From: Gammaproteobacteria bacterium
GTDB taxonomy: Bacteria; Pseudomonadota; Gammaproteobacteria; SZUA-152
Assembly (NCBI GenBank): GCA_024762755.1
Contig: JANTGX010000013.1
Location: 1-21,149, forward strand
DNA: 21,149 bases
Reading direction: 5' to 3'
The notes under the pieces are model-generated. The model had not been told where the DNA came from, ran no database searches, and saw nothing but the letters and a program-made list of their open reading frames with translations. A program made the position numbers and the translations under genes. This document shows positions 14,908 through 21,149 of the stretch, piece by piece. How positions within the stretch are numbered: position 1 is the stretch's first letter; every line of letters begins with the position of its first letter.

Positions 14908-15744
14908 ATGAATTTCGATTTTCCGGCCATCATGGTCGCGGCCACCTTCATCACCGGCATCATCTGGGCCATGGACGCCATCCTGTGGGCGCCCAAACGG
15001 CGCGCCGCCGCCACACAGCTGGCGCAGGCGGCGGGTCATTCGGGAGTCGCCGTGGATGAGGCGCGTGACGCCGTGCTCAAGGAGCCGGTGGTGGTGGAAT
15101 ATGCGCGCTCCCTGTTCCCGGTGATCTTCGCCGTCCTGCTGCTGCGCTCCTTCGTCGTCGAGCCCTTTCGCATTCCCTCCGGTTCCATGATGCCCACCCT
15201 GCTGACCGGCGACTTCATCCTGGTGAACAAGTTCGCCTATGGCCTGCGGCTTCCGGTGCTGAACACCAAGGTCATTCCGGTGAGCGAGCCCCAGCGAGGC
15301 GACGTGGTGGTGTTTCGCTATCCCAAGGACCCCTCAGTGGACTACATCAAGCGCGTGGTCGGCCTGCCGGGCGATCGCATCGGCTATTTCGACAAGCAGA
15401 TCTACGTCAATGGCGAACCGGTGCGCCAGGAAGGCTGGGAGACCTACATCGGCGAGGGTGCCAGCAGTGGCATGACCGGCGCAAAGCTGCGTACCGAGTA
15501 TCTCGACCAAGCGGTGCACAAGATTTTGCTCGACCCCTCACGCCCGGGCATCGAGGGCGAATACGTGGTGCCCGAAGGCCAATACTTCATGATGGGCGAC
15601 AATCGCGACAACAGTAACGACAGCCGCTACTGGGGTTTCGTGCCGGAAGAGAACCTGGTGGGCAAGGCCTTCTTCATCTGGATGAGTTGGGACGGCGAGG
15701 CCGGCGGCCTCATGTGGCAACGTATCGGTGATGGGATTCACTAA
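14908..15744 (+). CDS. lepB: Signal peptidase I
   Basis: The protein has 278 residues (E. coli 324). LepB removes signal peptides at the outer face of the inner membrane. Two transmembrane segments are seen (about 6-27 and 68-85), separated by a short loop (APKRRAAA). The catalytic Ser-Lys dyad is intact: S93 in RIPSGSMMPTLLTGDF (88-103) and K148 in DYIKRVVGLPGD (145-156). Box E appears as MMGDNRDNSNDSRYWG. The insert between boxes is shorter than in E. coli, explaining the smaller size. It follows lepA by 45 bases, as in E. coli, and no terminator was found between them, so they are probably co-transcribed. The SD is weak. Confidence 0.96.
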   Translation: MNFDFPAIMVAATFITGIIWAMDAILWAPKRRAAATQLAQAAGHSGVAVDEARDAVLKEPVVVEYARSLFPVIFAVLLLRSFVVEPFRIPSGSMMPTLLTGDFILVNKFAYGLRLPVLNTKVIPVSEPQRGDVVVFRYPKDPSVDYIKRVVGLPGDRIGYFDKQIYVNGEPVRQEGWETYIGEGASSGMTGAKLRTEYLDQAVHKILLDPSRPGIEGEYVVPEGQYFMMGDNRDNSNDSRYWGFVPEENLVGKAFFIWMSWDGEAGGLMWQRIGDGIH

Positions 15745-15766
15745 AGGGGCCGCCGAGTCCTATGCT
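15737..15766 (+). promoter_or_regulatory. Possible promoter before DUF4845-rnc-era
   Basis: TTCACT (15737-15742) and TATGCT (15761-15766), each four of six to sigma-70 consensus, are 18 bases apart, overlapping the lepB stop. Weak evidence; readthrough from lepB is equally possible. Confidence 0.3.
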
Positions 15767-15809
15767 AGGCTTGCGTAAAAATTCAGCCATTTTCAATGGA
15801 GCATACGGC

Positions 15810-16184
15810 ATGAAGGGTTTACGACAGCAGCAGGGCGTCACCGGCATTACCATGATCCTCGTGGCCGGTCTGGTGGTCTTTTTCGCCTTGATCGCCATTC
15901 GCCTGTTTCCGGTCTACCTCGAGCACTACAAGGTGACCAGCCACCTGCAGGCACTCGCCGAGCAGAGCGACACGGCGAAGATGAGCGATGCCGAGATCCG
16001 CAAGGCCCTCCTGCGGCGCTTCGACATCGACGACGTGGAGCACGTGACCAAAGATGATATCTATATCGAGCACCCGGACAAGAACACCACCGTGATCGCC
16101 GTCGAATACGAGGTGCGCACACCGGCCTTCGGCAATGTGGACATGCTGGTCAGCTTCAACGACGAGGTCGAGGTGCATCCTTGA
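15810..16184 (+). CDS. DUF4845 family membrane protein of unknown function
   Basis: The protein has 124 residues from the ATG at 15810, with GGAG 8 bases upstream; an ATG at 15762 is in frame but lacks an SD and adds 16 residues. The N-terminus is short and basic (MKGLRQQQGVTG), followed by one transmembrane helix at about 12-31, then RLFPVYLEHYKVTSHLQALA and an exported or cytosolic alpha/beta tail that includes VTKDDIYIEHPDKNTTVIAV. The layout resembles a type IV pilin-like N-terminus, but there is no clear prepilin cleavage motif. I place it in DUF4845 from its sequence style and its place between lepB and rnc, where this family is commonly found. Function is not known. Its stop overlaps the rnc start. 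Confidence 0.8.
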   Translation: MKGLRQQQGVTGITMILVAGLVVFFALIAIRLFPVYLEHYKVTSHLQALAEQSDTAKMSDAEIRKALLRRFDIDDVEHVTKDDIYIEHPDKNTTVIAVEYEVRTPAFGNVDMLVSFNDEVEVHP

Positions 16185-16849
16185 GGGGTAACCTCGCCGA
16201 CCTGTCACAGGCCATTGGCCATCGCTTTGCCAACCCCGCCCTGCTGGAAGAGGCCCTGACCCATCGCAGCAAGGGCAATGTCAACAACGAACGCCTGGAG
16301 TTTCTCGGCGACGCGGTACTCGGCTTCGTCGTCGCTGACGCCCTCTGTGAGCGTTTTCCGCAAGAACCCGAGGGTGTGCTCACGCGCTTTCGTGCCGCCC
16401 TGGTGAAACGGGAGACCCTGGCCGAGATGGCGCGCGCCTATGACTTCGGCGCCTATCTACGCCTCGGTCCGGGGGAACTGAAGAGCGGTGGCTTTCGCCG
16501 CGATTCCATTCTCGCCGATGCCTTCGAGGCGGTGATCGGTGCCATCTATCGCGACGCTGGCCTGCCGCCGGCGCGGGACTTCATCCTGCGCAGCCTGGGC
16601 GACCGCTTCGACTCCCTGGAGGCGCGCAAGGATCCCAAGACGCGCCTGCAGGAATTGTTGCAGGCGCGTCGACTGCCCCTGCCCCAATACACCGTCACGG
16701 ACACCCGTGGCGGCGGCCATGAGCAACAGTTCGAGGTCGAATGTCGCGTGGAGGGCCTGAAATCCCCCACCCACGGCGTCGGTGGCAGCCGGCGCAAGGC
16801 GGAGCAGGTCGCCGCACAGCAGGCCCTGGAGGCCCTCGAGAATGAATGA
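16181..16849 (+). CDS. rnc: Ribonuclease III
   Basis: The protein has 222 residues (E. coli 226). It cuts double-stranded RNA in rRNA and mRNA processing. The signature NERLEFLGDAVL is at 36-47, with E40 and D44; the second acidic pair is D113 and E116 in LADAFEAVIGAIYRD. The double-stranded RNA-binding domain covers about 151-222 (DPKTRLQELLQARRLPLPQY ... GGSRRKAEQVAAQQALEAL). The start is a TTG at 16181 that overlaps the DUF4845 stop (TTGA); it gives the expected length and no ATG fits. It overlaps era by 8 bases. The rnc-era-recO order is conserved in gammaproteobacteria. Confidence 0.96.
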   Translation: MRGNLADLSQAIGHRFANPALLEEALTHRSKGNVNNERLEFLGDAVLGFVVADALCERFPQEPEGVLTRFRAALVKRETLAEMARAYDFGAYLRLGPGELKSGGFRRDSILADAFEAVIGAIYRDAGLPPARDFILRSLGDRFDSLEARKDPKTRLQELLQARRLPLPQYTVTDTRGGGHEQQFEVECRVEGLKSPTHGVGGSRRKAEQVAAQQALEALENE

Positions 16850-17750
16850 CAGCAAGCCCACCGACTTCCGCTGTGGCTACGTGGCCATCGTCGGCCGTCC
16901 CAATGTGGGCAAGTCCACCCTGCTCAACAGCATCCTGGGGCAGAAGATCAGCATCACGGCTCACCGCCCGCAGACCACCCGCCACCGCATCCTCGGCGTG
17001 AAGACCGGCGAGGCCGAGCAGGTGGTCTATGTCGACACGCCCGGCATGCACCTGGGTGGCAAGCGTGCCATCAATCGCTACATGAACCGTGCCGCGTCGA
17101 GCAGCATCAGCGACGTCGATGTGGTGGTGTTCGTGGTCGACCGCACCCGCTGGAGTGAAGAGGACGAACACGTCCTGCAGCGCCTGCAGCACGTCGAGGT
17201 GCCGGTGGTGCTGGTGGTCAACAAGATCGATGAGATCAAGGCCAAGGAGACACTGCTGCCCCAGCTTGCCAAGCTGGCGGAGCGACGCGAATTTGCCGCA
17301 GTGATTCCCCTGTCGGCGCGCAGTGGCGAGGGCGTCGATCGGCTGGAGGCCCAGATCCGCGAGTTGTTGCCGGTCTCCGCCCCCTTCTTCCCCGAAGACC
17401 AGGTGACCGATCGTAGCGAACGCTTTCTCGCCGCCGAGCTGGTGCGCGAAAAGCTGGTGCGCGGCCTGGCCCAGGAGCTGCCCTACGCCACCACGGTGGA
17501 GATCGAGAAATTCACCGAGGAGGACGGCGTGCGGCATATCCATGCCGTGATCTGGGTCGAGCGCCCGGGGCAGAAGGGCATCATCATCGGCAAGCAGGGA
17601 CAGCAGCTCAAACGCATCGGCGAGCAGGCGCGCAAGGAGATGGAGCACGCCTTCGGCGGCAAGGTCTTTCTGCAGCTGTGGGTGAAGGTGCGGCAGGGCT
17701 GGTCCGACGACGAGCGAGCCCTGCGCAGCCTGGGTTATCAGGACGAATAG
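16842..17750 (+). CDS. era: GTPase Era, 16S rRNA/30S assembly
   Basis: The protein has 302 residues (E. coli 301). Era binds the 3' end of 16S rRNA and acts in 30S maturation. GTPase motifs: G1 GRPNVGKS (18-25), switch I with RPQTTRHRI (42-50), G3 DTPG (65-68), G4 NKID (127-130). The C-terminal KH domain carries GIIIGKQGQQLKRIG, and the ending LQLWVKVRQGWSDDERALRS is typical. The ATG at 16842 lies within the end of rnc (8-base overlap), so the two are translationally coupled. Confidence 0.97.
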   Translation: MNDSKPTDFRCGYVAIVGRPNVGKSTLLNSILGQKISITAHRPQTTRHRILGVKTGEAEQVVYVDTPGMHLGGKRAINRYMNRAASSSISDVDVVVFVVDRTRWSEEDEHVLQRLQHVEVPVVLVVNKIDEIKAKETLLPQLAKLAERREFAAVIPLSARSGEGVDRLEAQIRELLPVSAPFFPEDQVTDRSERFLAAELVREKLVRGLAQELPYATTVEIEKFTEEDGVRHIHAVIWVERPGQKGIIIGKQGQQLKRIGEQARKEMEHAFGGKVFLQLWVKVRQGWSDDERALRSLGYQDE

Positions 17751-17806
17751 GCCCCGGGCGGCCGCCTTGCCTCCCGCCACCGCAGACCCCAGCGAATCCA
17801 CACGCC

Positions 17807-18565
17807 ATGTCAGGCAAACCCATCCCGCTCCAGCCGGCCTACGTATTGCATCAACGTCCCTGGGGCGACAGCAGCGTCATCGCCGAGTTGTTCACCCCGG
17901 AGCAGGGCCGTCTGGGTGTCCTGGCCAAGGGGGCCAAACGCGCGCGTTCCCCCTGGCGCGGACAGCTGCAGCCGTTTCGACCACTGCTGGTGGCCTGGCG
18001 CGGGCGTGGCGAGTTGAAGACCCTGACCACCGCCGAGCCGCAGGGCCAGGCCCTGGCCCTGCCCGCAGGTCGCCTCGCCAGCGGCTTTTATCTCAACGAA
18101 CTCCTCATGCGCCTGCTGACCCGAGAGGATGCCCAGTACACGCTTTTCGGCTGCTATGATGCGACCCTGCGCGCCCTGGCCAGTGATCGGGACGAGGCCT
18201 TGGAGGCGAGCCTGCGTCGCTTCGAGCGCGACATGCTGTCGGCCCTCGGCTACGGCCTGATCCTGGATCACGAGGTGATCGACGGCCGCCCCCTGTCCGC
18301 CGCACGCCGCTATCACTACCTGATCGAGCGCGGCCCCGTTGCGGCCGAGGCGGATCTGGCCGCCGAGGGAATCCCGCTGTTGGGTGCCAGCCTGTTGGCC
18401 CTGCAGCAGGGCGAGTTCACCACGGCCGATCAGCGGCGCGAGGCCAAGCGCCTGATGCGCGCCGTGCTGGCGCACTATCTCGGCCCGCGGCCGCTGGCCA
18501 GTCGCGCCCTGCTGGCCGGGCCGCCGGCGCCCGTGGTAGCCACCGAAAAAATCACGACCGACTAA
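17807..18565 (+). CDS. recO: DNA repair protein RecO
   Basis: The protein has 252 residues (E. coli 242). RecO works with RecR to load RecA on SSB-coated single strands. The N-terminal OB-fold is visible as AYVLHQRPWGDSSVIAELFT and GRLGVLAKGAKRARSPWRG, followed by the helical domain with FYLNELLMRLL and FERDMLSALGYGLIL. The family zinc cysteines are not evident, as in E. coli RecO. The ATG at 17807 lacks a good SD and sits 56 bases after era; the frame runs open upstream into era, but the homology starts here. Confidence 0.92.
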   Translation: MSGKPIPLQPAYVLHQRPWGDSSVIAELFTPEQGRLGVLAKGAKRARSPWRGQLQPFRPLLVAWRGRGELKTLTTAEPQGQALALPAGRLASGFYLNELLMRLLTREDAQYTLFGCYDATLRALASDRDEALEASLRRFERDMLSALGYGLILDHEVIDGRPLSAARRYHYLIERGPVAAEADLAAEGIPLLGASLLALQQGEFTTADQRREAKRLMRAVLAHYLGPRPLASRALLAGPPAPVVATEKITTD

Positions 18566-18578
18566 GAGGAAACAAGGC

Positions 18579-19325
18579 ATGAACGACGACAACCCCGGGC
18601 TGCTGTTGGGCGTCAATATCGACCACGTGGCCACCCTGCGCCAGGCCCGCGGCACCCGCTATCCCGATCCCATCCAGGCCGCCATGCTGGCCGAGCAGGC
18701 CGGCGCCGACGCCATCACCCTGCACCTGCGCGAGGACCGTCGGCACATTCAGGATCGTGATGTGGAGATGCTGCGTGACATTCTACTCACGCGTATGAAC
18801 CTGGAGATGGCGGTCACCGAGGAGATGCTCGCCGTGGCCGAGCGCGTGCGGCCTGCCGACTGCTGCCTGGTGCCCGAGCGGCGCGCGGAACTGACCACCG
18901 AGGGCGGGCTGGACGTGGCCGGCCAGCGCGACCGGCTGCGCGAGGCCTGCGCGCGCCTGGCCGAGGCCGGCGTGCGGGTGTCGCTGTTCATCGATGCAGA
19001 CCCGCTGCAGATCGAGGCGGCCGAGGACGTCGGCGCGCCGGTGATCGAGATCCACACCGGCCACTTCGCCGATGCCGAGCGCGATGCGCAACGTGCGGTG
19101 GAGCTGGAGCGCGTTCAGGAGGCGGTGCGTCACGGCCTGGCCTTGGGCCTGCAGGTGAACGCCGGCCATGGCCTCAATTACCAGAACGTGGGCGCCGTCG
19201 CCGGTATCGCCGGCATCGCCGAGCTGAATATCGGCCACGCCATCGTCGCGCGGGCCGTGTTCACCGGCCTGGAGGAGGCGGTGCGCGAGATGAAGACCCT
19301 GATGAGCGAGGCCCGTCTGCGTTGA
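18579..19325 (+). CDS. pdxJ: Pyridoxine 5'-phosphate synthase
   Basis: The protein has 248 residues (E. coli 243). PdxJ condenses 3-amino-2-oxopropyl phosphate with deoxyxylulose 5-phosphate, the last ring-forming step of the DXP-dependent vitamin B6 route. The hallmark LGVNIDHVATLRQARGTRYP is at 10-29, followed by ITLHLREDRRHIQDRD (catalytic His/Arg region), VRVSLFIDADPLQIEAA, VIEIHTGHFA, and LQVNAGHGLNYQNV. SD GAGGAA lies 9 bases before the ATG. It overlaps acpS by four bases, an arrangement shared with E. coli. Confidence 0.97.
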   Translation: MNDDNPGLLLGVNIDHVATLRQARGTRYPDPIQAAMLAEQAGADAITLHLREDRRHIQDRDVEMLRDILLTRMNLEMAVTEEMLAVAERVRPADCCLVPERRAELTTEGGLDVAGQRDRLREACARLAEAGVRVSLFIDADPLQIEAAEDVGAPVIEIHTGHFADAERDAQRAVELERVQEAVRHGLALGLQVNAGHGLNYQNVGAVAGIAGIAELNIGHAIVARAVFTGLEEAVREMKTLMSEARLR

Positions 19326-19702
19326 TCCACGGCATCGGCACCGATATCGTCGGCGTCGGCCGACTGCAGCGCGACCTCGACCGCCATGGCCAGCGCTTCG
19401 CCGCGCGCATCCTCACCACCGCCGAACTGACGGCCTTCCACGATGCCGCCCAGCCGGCGCATTTTCTGGCCAAACGCTTCGCCGCCAAGGAGGCCCTGGT
19501 CAAGGCACTCGGCACGGGTTTCCGCGAGGGTATCGGCCTGCGTGATATCAGCGTGCGCAACGACGCCCTGGGTAAGCCCGAGCTGCGCTTCAGTGATCGC
19601 CTGGAGACACGCCTGCGCGAGCAGGGCATCGTCGCCAGCCATCTCAGCCTGAGCGACGAGCGAGACTACGCCATTGCCTTCGTCGTCCTCGAACGGGGCT
19701 GA
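19322..19702 (+). CDS. acpS: Holo-[acyl-carrier-protein] synthase
   Basis: The protein has 126 residues (E. coli 126). AcpS transfers 4'-phosphopantetheine from CoA to ACP, activating fatty acid synthesis. The two metal-binding motifs are IHGIGTDIVGVGRL with D8 and FAAKEALVKALG with E57, both in the expected places. The TTG start at 19322 overlaps the pdxJ stop (TTGA). It ends the cluster; only a poor hairpin (CTTGGC/GCCGAG, about 19727-19741) follows, so a clean terminator is not seen. Confidence 0.95.
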   Translation: MIHGIGTDIVGVGRLQRDLDRHGQRFAARILTTAELTAFHDAAQPAHFLAKRFAAKEALVKALGTGFREGIGLRDISVRNDALGKPELRFSDRLETRLREQGIVASHLSLSDERDYAIAFVVLERG

Positions 19703-19766
19703 GGGGCAGGGCAGGTGAGGCGATCCCTTGGCGAGGCCGAGCCTGTCATTTTCATTGCGAAGGGGG

Positions 19767-19794
19767 TTGCTTTTTCCAGTGGTTTCGGTAGTAT
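19767..19794 (+). promoter_or_regulatory. Promoter of the initiator tRNA
   Basis: TTGCTT (19767-19772) and TAGTAT (19789-19794) are 16 bases apart; reading AGTATA one base later gives a 17-base spacer. A GC-rich discriminator follows and the tRNA begins 13 bases after the -10, as in stable RNA promoters. It may also drive rimP-nusA by readthrough. Confidence 0.55.
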
Positions 19795-19807
19795 ACGCAG
19801 CCTCGGT

Positions 19808-19884
<77 letters not shown>

Positions 19885-19906
19885 ATTTTCGAGAGAAGAA
19901 TAAAAT

Positions 19907-19930
19907 GCCTCGGTCACGAGGCTTTTTTTT
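19907..19930 (+). terminator. Intrinsic terminator after the initiator tRNA
   Basis: GCCTCG (19907-19912) and CGAGGC (19917-19922) form a 6-bp stem with loop GTCA, followed by eight T (19923-19930). A second AGGC plus six T follows at once (19931-19940). This is a good rho-independent terminator 23 bases after the tRNA. Confidence 0.85.
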
Positions 19931-19947
19931 AGGCTTTTTTCGGACTT

Positions 19948-20042
19948 GGTGGCCTCTCGCAACTGGCTGAGGTAGCCACCGTACGCCGCAGAGCGGCGTC
20001 ATACAGGATGCAGTAGAGCGGTGGGCCTTTGGCCCTTTTTTT
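19948..20042 (+). promoter_or_regulatory. rimP leader: candidate attenuator with alternative pairings
   Basis: Hairpin A: GGTGGC (19948-19953) with GCCACC (19975-19980), plus inner CTC/GAG. Hairpin B: ACGCCGC (19983-19989) with GCGGCGT (19993-19999), loop AGA. Terminator: GGGCC (20023-20027) with GGCCC (20031-20035), then seven T. CCACCG (19976-19981) can pair instead with CGGTGG (20019-20024), which would break both hairpin A and the terminator stem. A family called the rimP leader, a predicted attenuator, is known upstream of rimP-nusA-infB in some gammaproteobacteria; I have not verified that this sequence belongs to it. Confidence 0.6.
20023..20042 (+). terminator. Intrinsic terminator upstream of rimP
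   Basis: GGGCC, loop TTT, GGCCC, then seven T and, after one G, five more T. It lies 48 bases before the rimP ATG in the same direction, so it would cut transcription into rimP-nusA unless read through or antiterminated. Confidence 0.8.
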
Positions 20043-20090
20043 GTTTTTGCGATATGGGTTTTGTGCCCTGTTCAGGAGTGTGGAGAGACA

Positions 20091-20546
20091 ATGCGTCAGG
20101 CCCCGGCCAATGTCATCGATGTGGTACGTCCCGTGGTGGAATCCCTCGGCTACGAGCTAGTGGGTGTGGAATACCTGACGCAGGGCCGTGACGGCCTGTT
20201 GCGGGTCTACATCGACCACGAGGACGGCATCGGCGTGGAGGACTGCAAGCGGGTGAGTCATCAGCTCAGCGGCGTGCTCGACGTGGAGGACCCCATCCGT
20301 GGTCACTACACCCTGGAGGTGTCCTCTCCCGGTCTCGACCGGCCCCTGTTCACGGCCGAACACTTTCAGCAGTTTGCCGGCCAGGAGGCGCGCCTCAAGC
20401 TGGCGACGCCGGTCTTGGGCCGGCGCAAGCTGACCGGCCGCATCGTCGGCGTGCACGACGACGAGGTCGAGATCCTGGTGGATGGCGAATCCTACATGGT
20501 GCCTCTGGACACCATCGAGCGGGCCAACCTGGTGGCCGAGATCTGA
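20091..20546 (+). CDS. rimP: Ribosome maturation factor RimP
   Basis: The protein has 151 residues (E. coli 150). RimP is needed for 30S subunit maturation. The N-terminal domain has VRPVVESLGYELVGVEYLTQ and LLRVYIDHEDGIGVEDC, followed by VLDVEDPIRGHYTLEVSSPG and LDRPLF, a very conserved block. The C-terminal SH3-like domain ends in GESYMVPLDTIERANLVAEI. SD GGAGAG lies just before the ATG at 20091. A start further up the frame at 20061 is unlikely. It precedes nusA by 123 bases, the canonical order, after the initiator tRNA and two terminators. Confidence 0.96.
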   Translation: MRQAPANVIDVVRPVVESLGYELVGVEYLTQGRDGLLRVYIDHEDGIGVEDCKRVSHQLSGVLDVEDPIRGHYTLEVSSPGLDRPLFTAEHFQQFAGQEARLKLATPVLGRRKLTGRIVGVHDDEVEILVDGESYMVPLDTIERANLVAEI

Positions 20547-20669
20547 GGCGAAGCGCATCCGTTGTGTGAAGGCGTATATTAGAAGTTAGACGACCTGGTC
20601 CGTCCGGGTCATCCGAGGCAGGGCGAAGAGGCGCATGGCGCCGCGTCCAGTGTGTGAAGGCAGAGTGCA
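20547..20669 (+). repeat. rimP-nusA spacer with imperfect duplication around the nusA SD
   Basis: GGCGAAG-GCGCAT-like and TGTGTGAAGGC blocks occur twice: 20547-20573 (GGCGAAG at 20547-20553, TGTGTGAAGGC at 20563-20573) and 20622-20661 (GGCGAAG at 20622-20628, GCGCAT at 20631-20636, TGTGTGAAGGC at 20651-20661). The second copy contains GAAGG, the nusA SD, 9 bases before its ATG. No convincing promoter or terminator was found in the spacer. Confidence 0.55.
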
Positions 20670-21149
20670 ATGAACAACAAAGAGATTTTGCTCGTTGTGG
20701 ACGCAGTGTCCAACGAAAAAGGCATCGATCGAGAGGTCATCTTTGGCGCCATCGAGGCGGCGCTGGCAACGGCCAGCAAAAAGCTCGGTGACAAAGATAT
20801 CGACGTGCGTGTGTCCATCGATCGCGAGACCGGGGACTACGAGACCTTCCGTCGCTGGGAAGTGGTGCCGGACATCGACGAGGACGGCGACGACGGCGTG
20901 GAATTCCCCGACCGTCAGATCCATCTCAGCGAGGCGCGCGAGCGGAATCCCGATATCCAGATCGGTGACTACATCGAGGAGCCCATGGAATCGGCAGAGT
21001 TTGGTCGTATCGCCGCCCAGGCCGCCAAACAGGTCATCGTGCAGAAGGTGCGTGAGGCAGAGCGTGAGCGCATCGTCGAGGCCTACAAGGACCGCAAGGG
21101 CGAACTGGTGATGGGTGTGGTCAAGCGCATGGACAAGGGCAACGTGATC
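20670..21149 (+). CDS. nusA: Transcription elongation/termination factor NusA, N-terminal part (3' end outside window)
   Basis: The frame from the ATG at 20670 runs open to the window edge, giving 160 residues of a protein of about 500. The beginning NNKEILLVVDAVSNEKGIDR and VIFGAIEAALATASKK is the RNA polymerase-binding N-terminal domain; FGRIAAQAAKQVIVQKVREA and YKDRKGELVMGVVKRMDKGN lead into the S1 domain. KH domains and any C-terminal acidic repeats are beyond the edge. NusA controls pausing, termination and antitermination and in E. coli autoregulates its own operon, which makes the terminators upstream of rimP notable. Confidence 0.96.
   Translation, partial: MNNKEILLVVDAVSNEKGIDREVIFGAIEAALATASKKLGDKDIDVRVSIDRETGDYETFRRWEVVPDIDEDGDDGVEFPDRQIHLSEARERNPDIQIGDYIEEPMESAEFGRIAAQAAKQVIVQKVREAERERIVEAYKDRKGELVMGVVKRMDKGNVI

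Noticed and set aside
19727..19741. CTTGGC-GAG-GCCGAG hairpin as the acpS terminator
   Set aside because: Only 6 bp with a G:U pair and no adjacent T-run; too weak to annotate.

Overview
The window looks like ordinary core chromosome of a GC-rich gammaproteobacterium. The gene order (lysS, sdhCDAB-sdhE-ygfX, nadB, rpoE-rseABC-mucD, lepA-lepB-DUF4845-rnc-era-recO-pdxJ-acpS, initiator tRNA-rimP-nusA) and close protein similarity to E. coli and Pseudomonas counterparts support this. A Chromatiales or Ectothiorhodospiraceae-like lineage is my inference from the overall style and is not proven. I see no insertion sequence, phage gene, CRISPR array or obvious recent transfer.

Layout. 1-573 is the 3' end of lysS. 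Facing it on the minus strand are an HDOD-domain signalling protein (598-1440) and ygfZ (1521-2558). From a divergent intergenic region the succinate dehydrogenase operon runs on plus: sdhC, sdhD, sdhA, sdhB, then sdhE (flavinylation factor) and ygfX (2782-6633). It converges on nadB (minus, 6677-8347). A 352-bp divergent intergenic region carries a sigma-E-like promoter and leads into the envelope-stress operon rpoE-rseA-rseB-rseC-mucD (8700-12905), which ends in a strong hairpin. Then follow lepA and lepB (13063-15744), and a tight DUF4845-rnc-era-recO-pdxJ-acpS cluster (15810-19702). The end holds an initiator tRNA (19808-19884), two intrinsic terminators around a structured leader, rimP (20091-20546) and the 5' part of nusA (20670 to the edge).

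How the genes work together. The SDH block makes the four subunits plus the factor that loads FAD on SdhA. The rpoE block is a full regulatory circuit: sigma factor, membrane anti-sigma, periplasmic sensor RseB, RseC, and the periplasmic protease MucD. The lepA-to-acpS block combines translation, protein export, RNA processing, ribosome assembly, repair and cofactor genes with many stop/start overlaps. The tRNA-rimP-nusA block matches the E. coli metY-rimP-nusA order.

The most interesting signals are in RNA, not in new proteins: (i) nested inverted repeats that would sequester the Shine-Dalgarno of the HDOD gene; (ii) a leader before rimP in which one segment can pair with two partners, one overlapping the terminator stem, which is the layout of an attenuator; (iii) an initiator tRNA with an apparent U1:U72 mismatch where C1:A72 is usual; and (iv) an imperfect duplication around the nusA ribosome-binding site. 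No clearly new multi-gene system was found.
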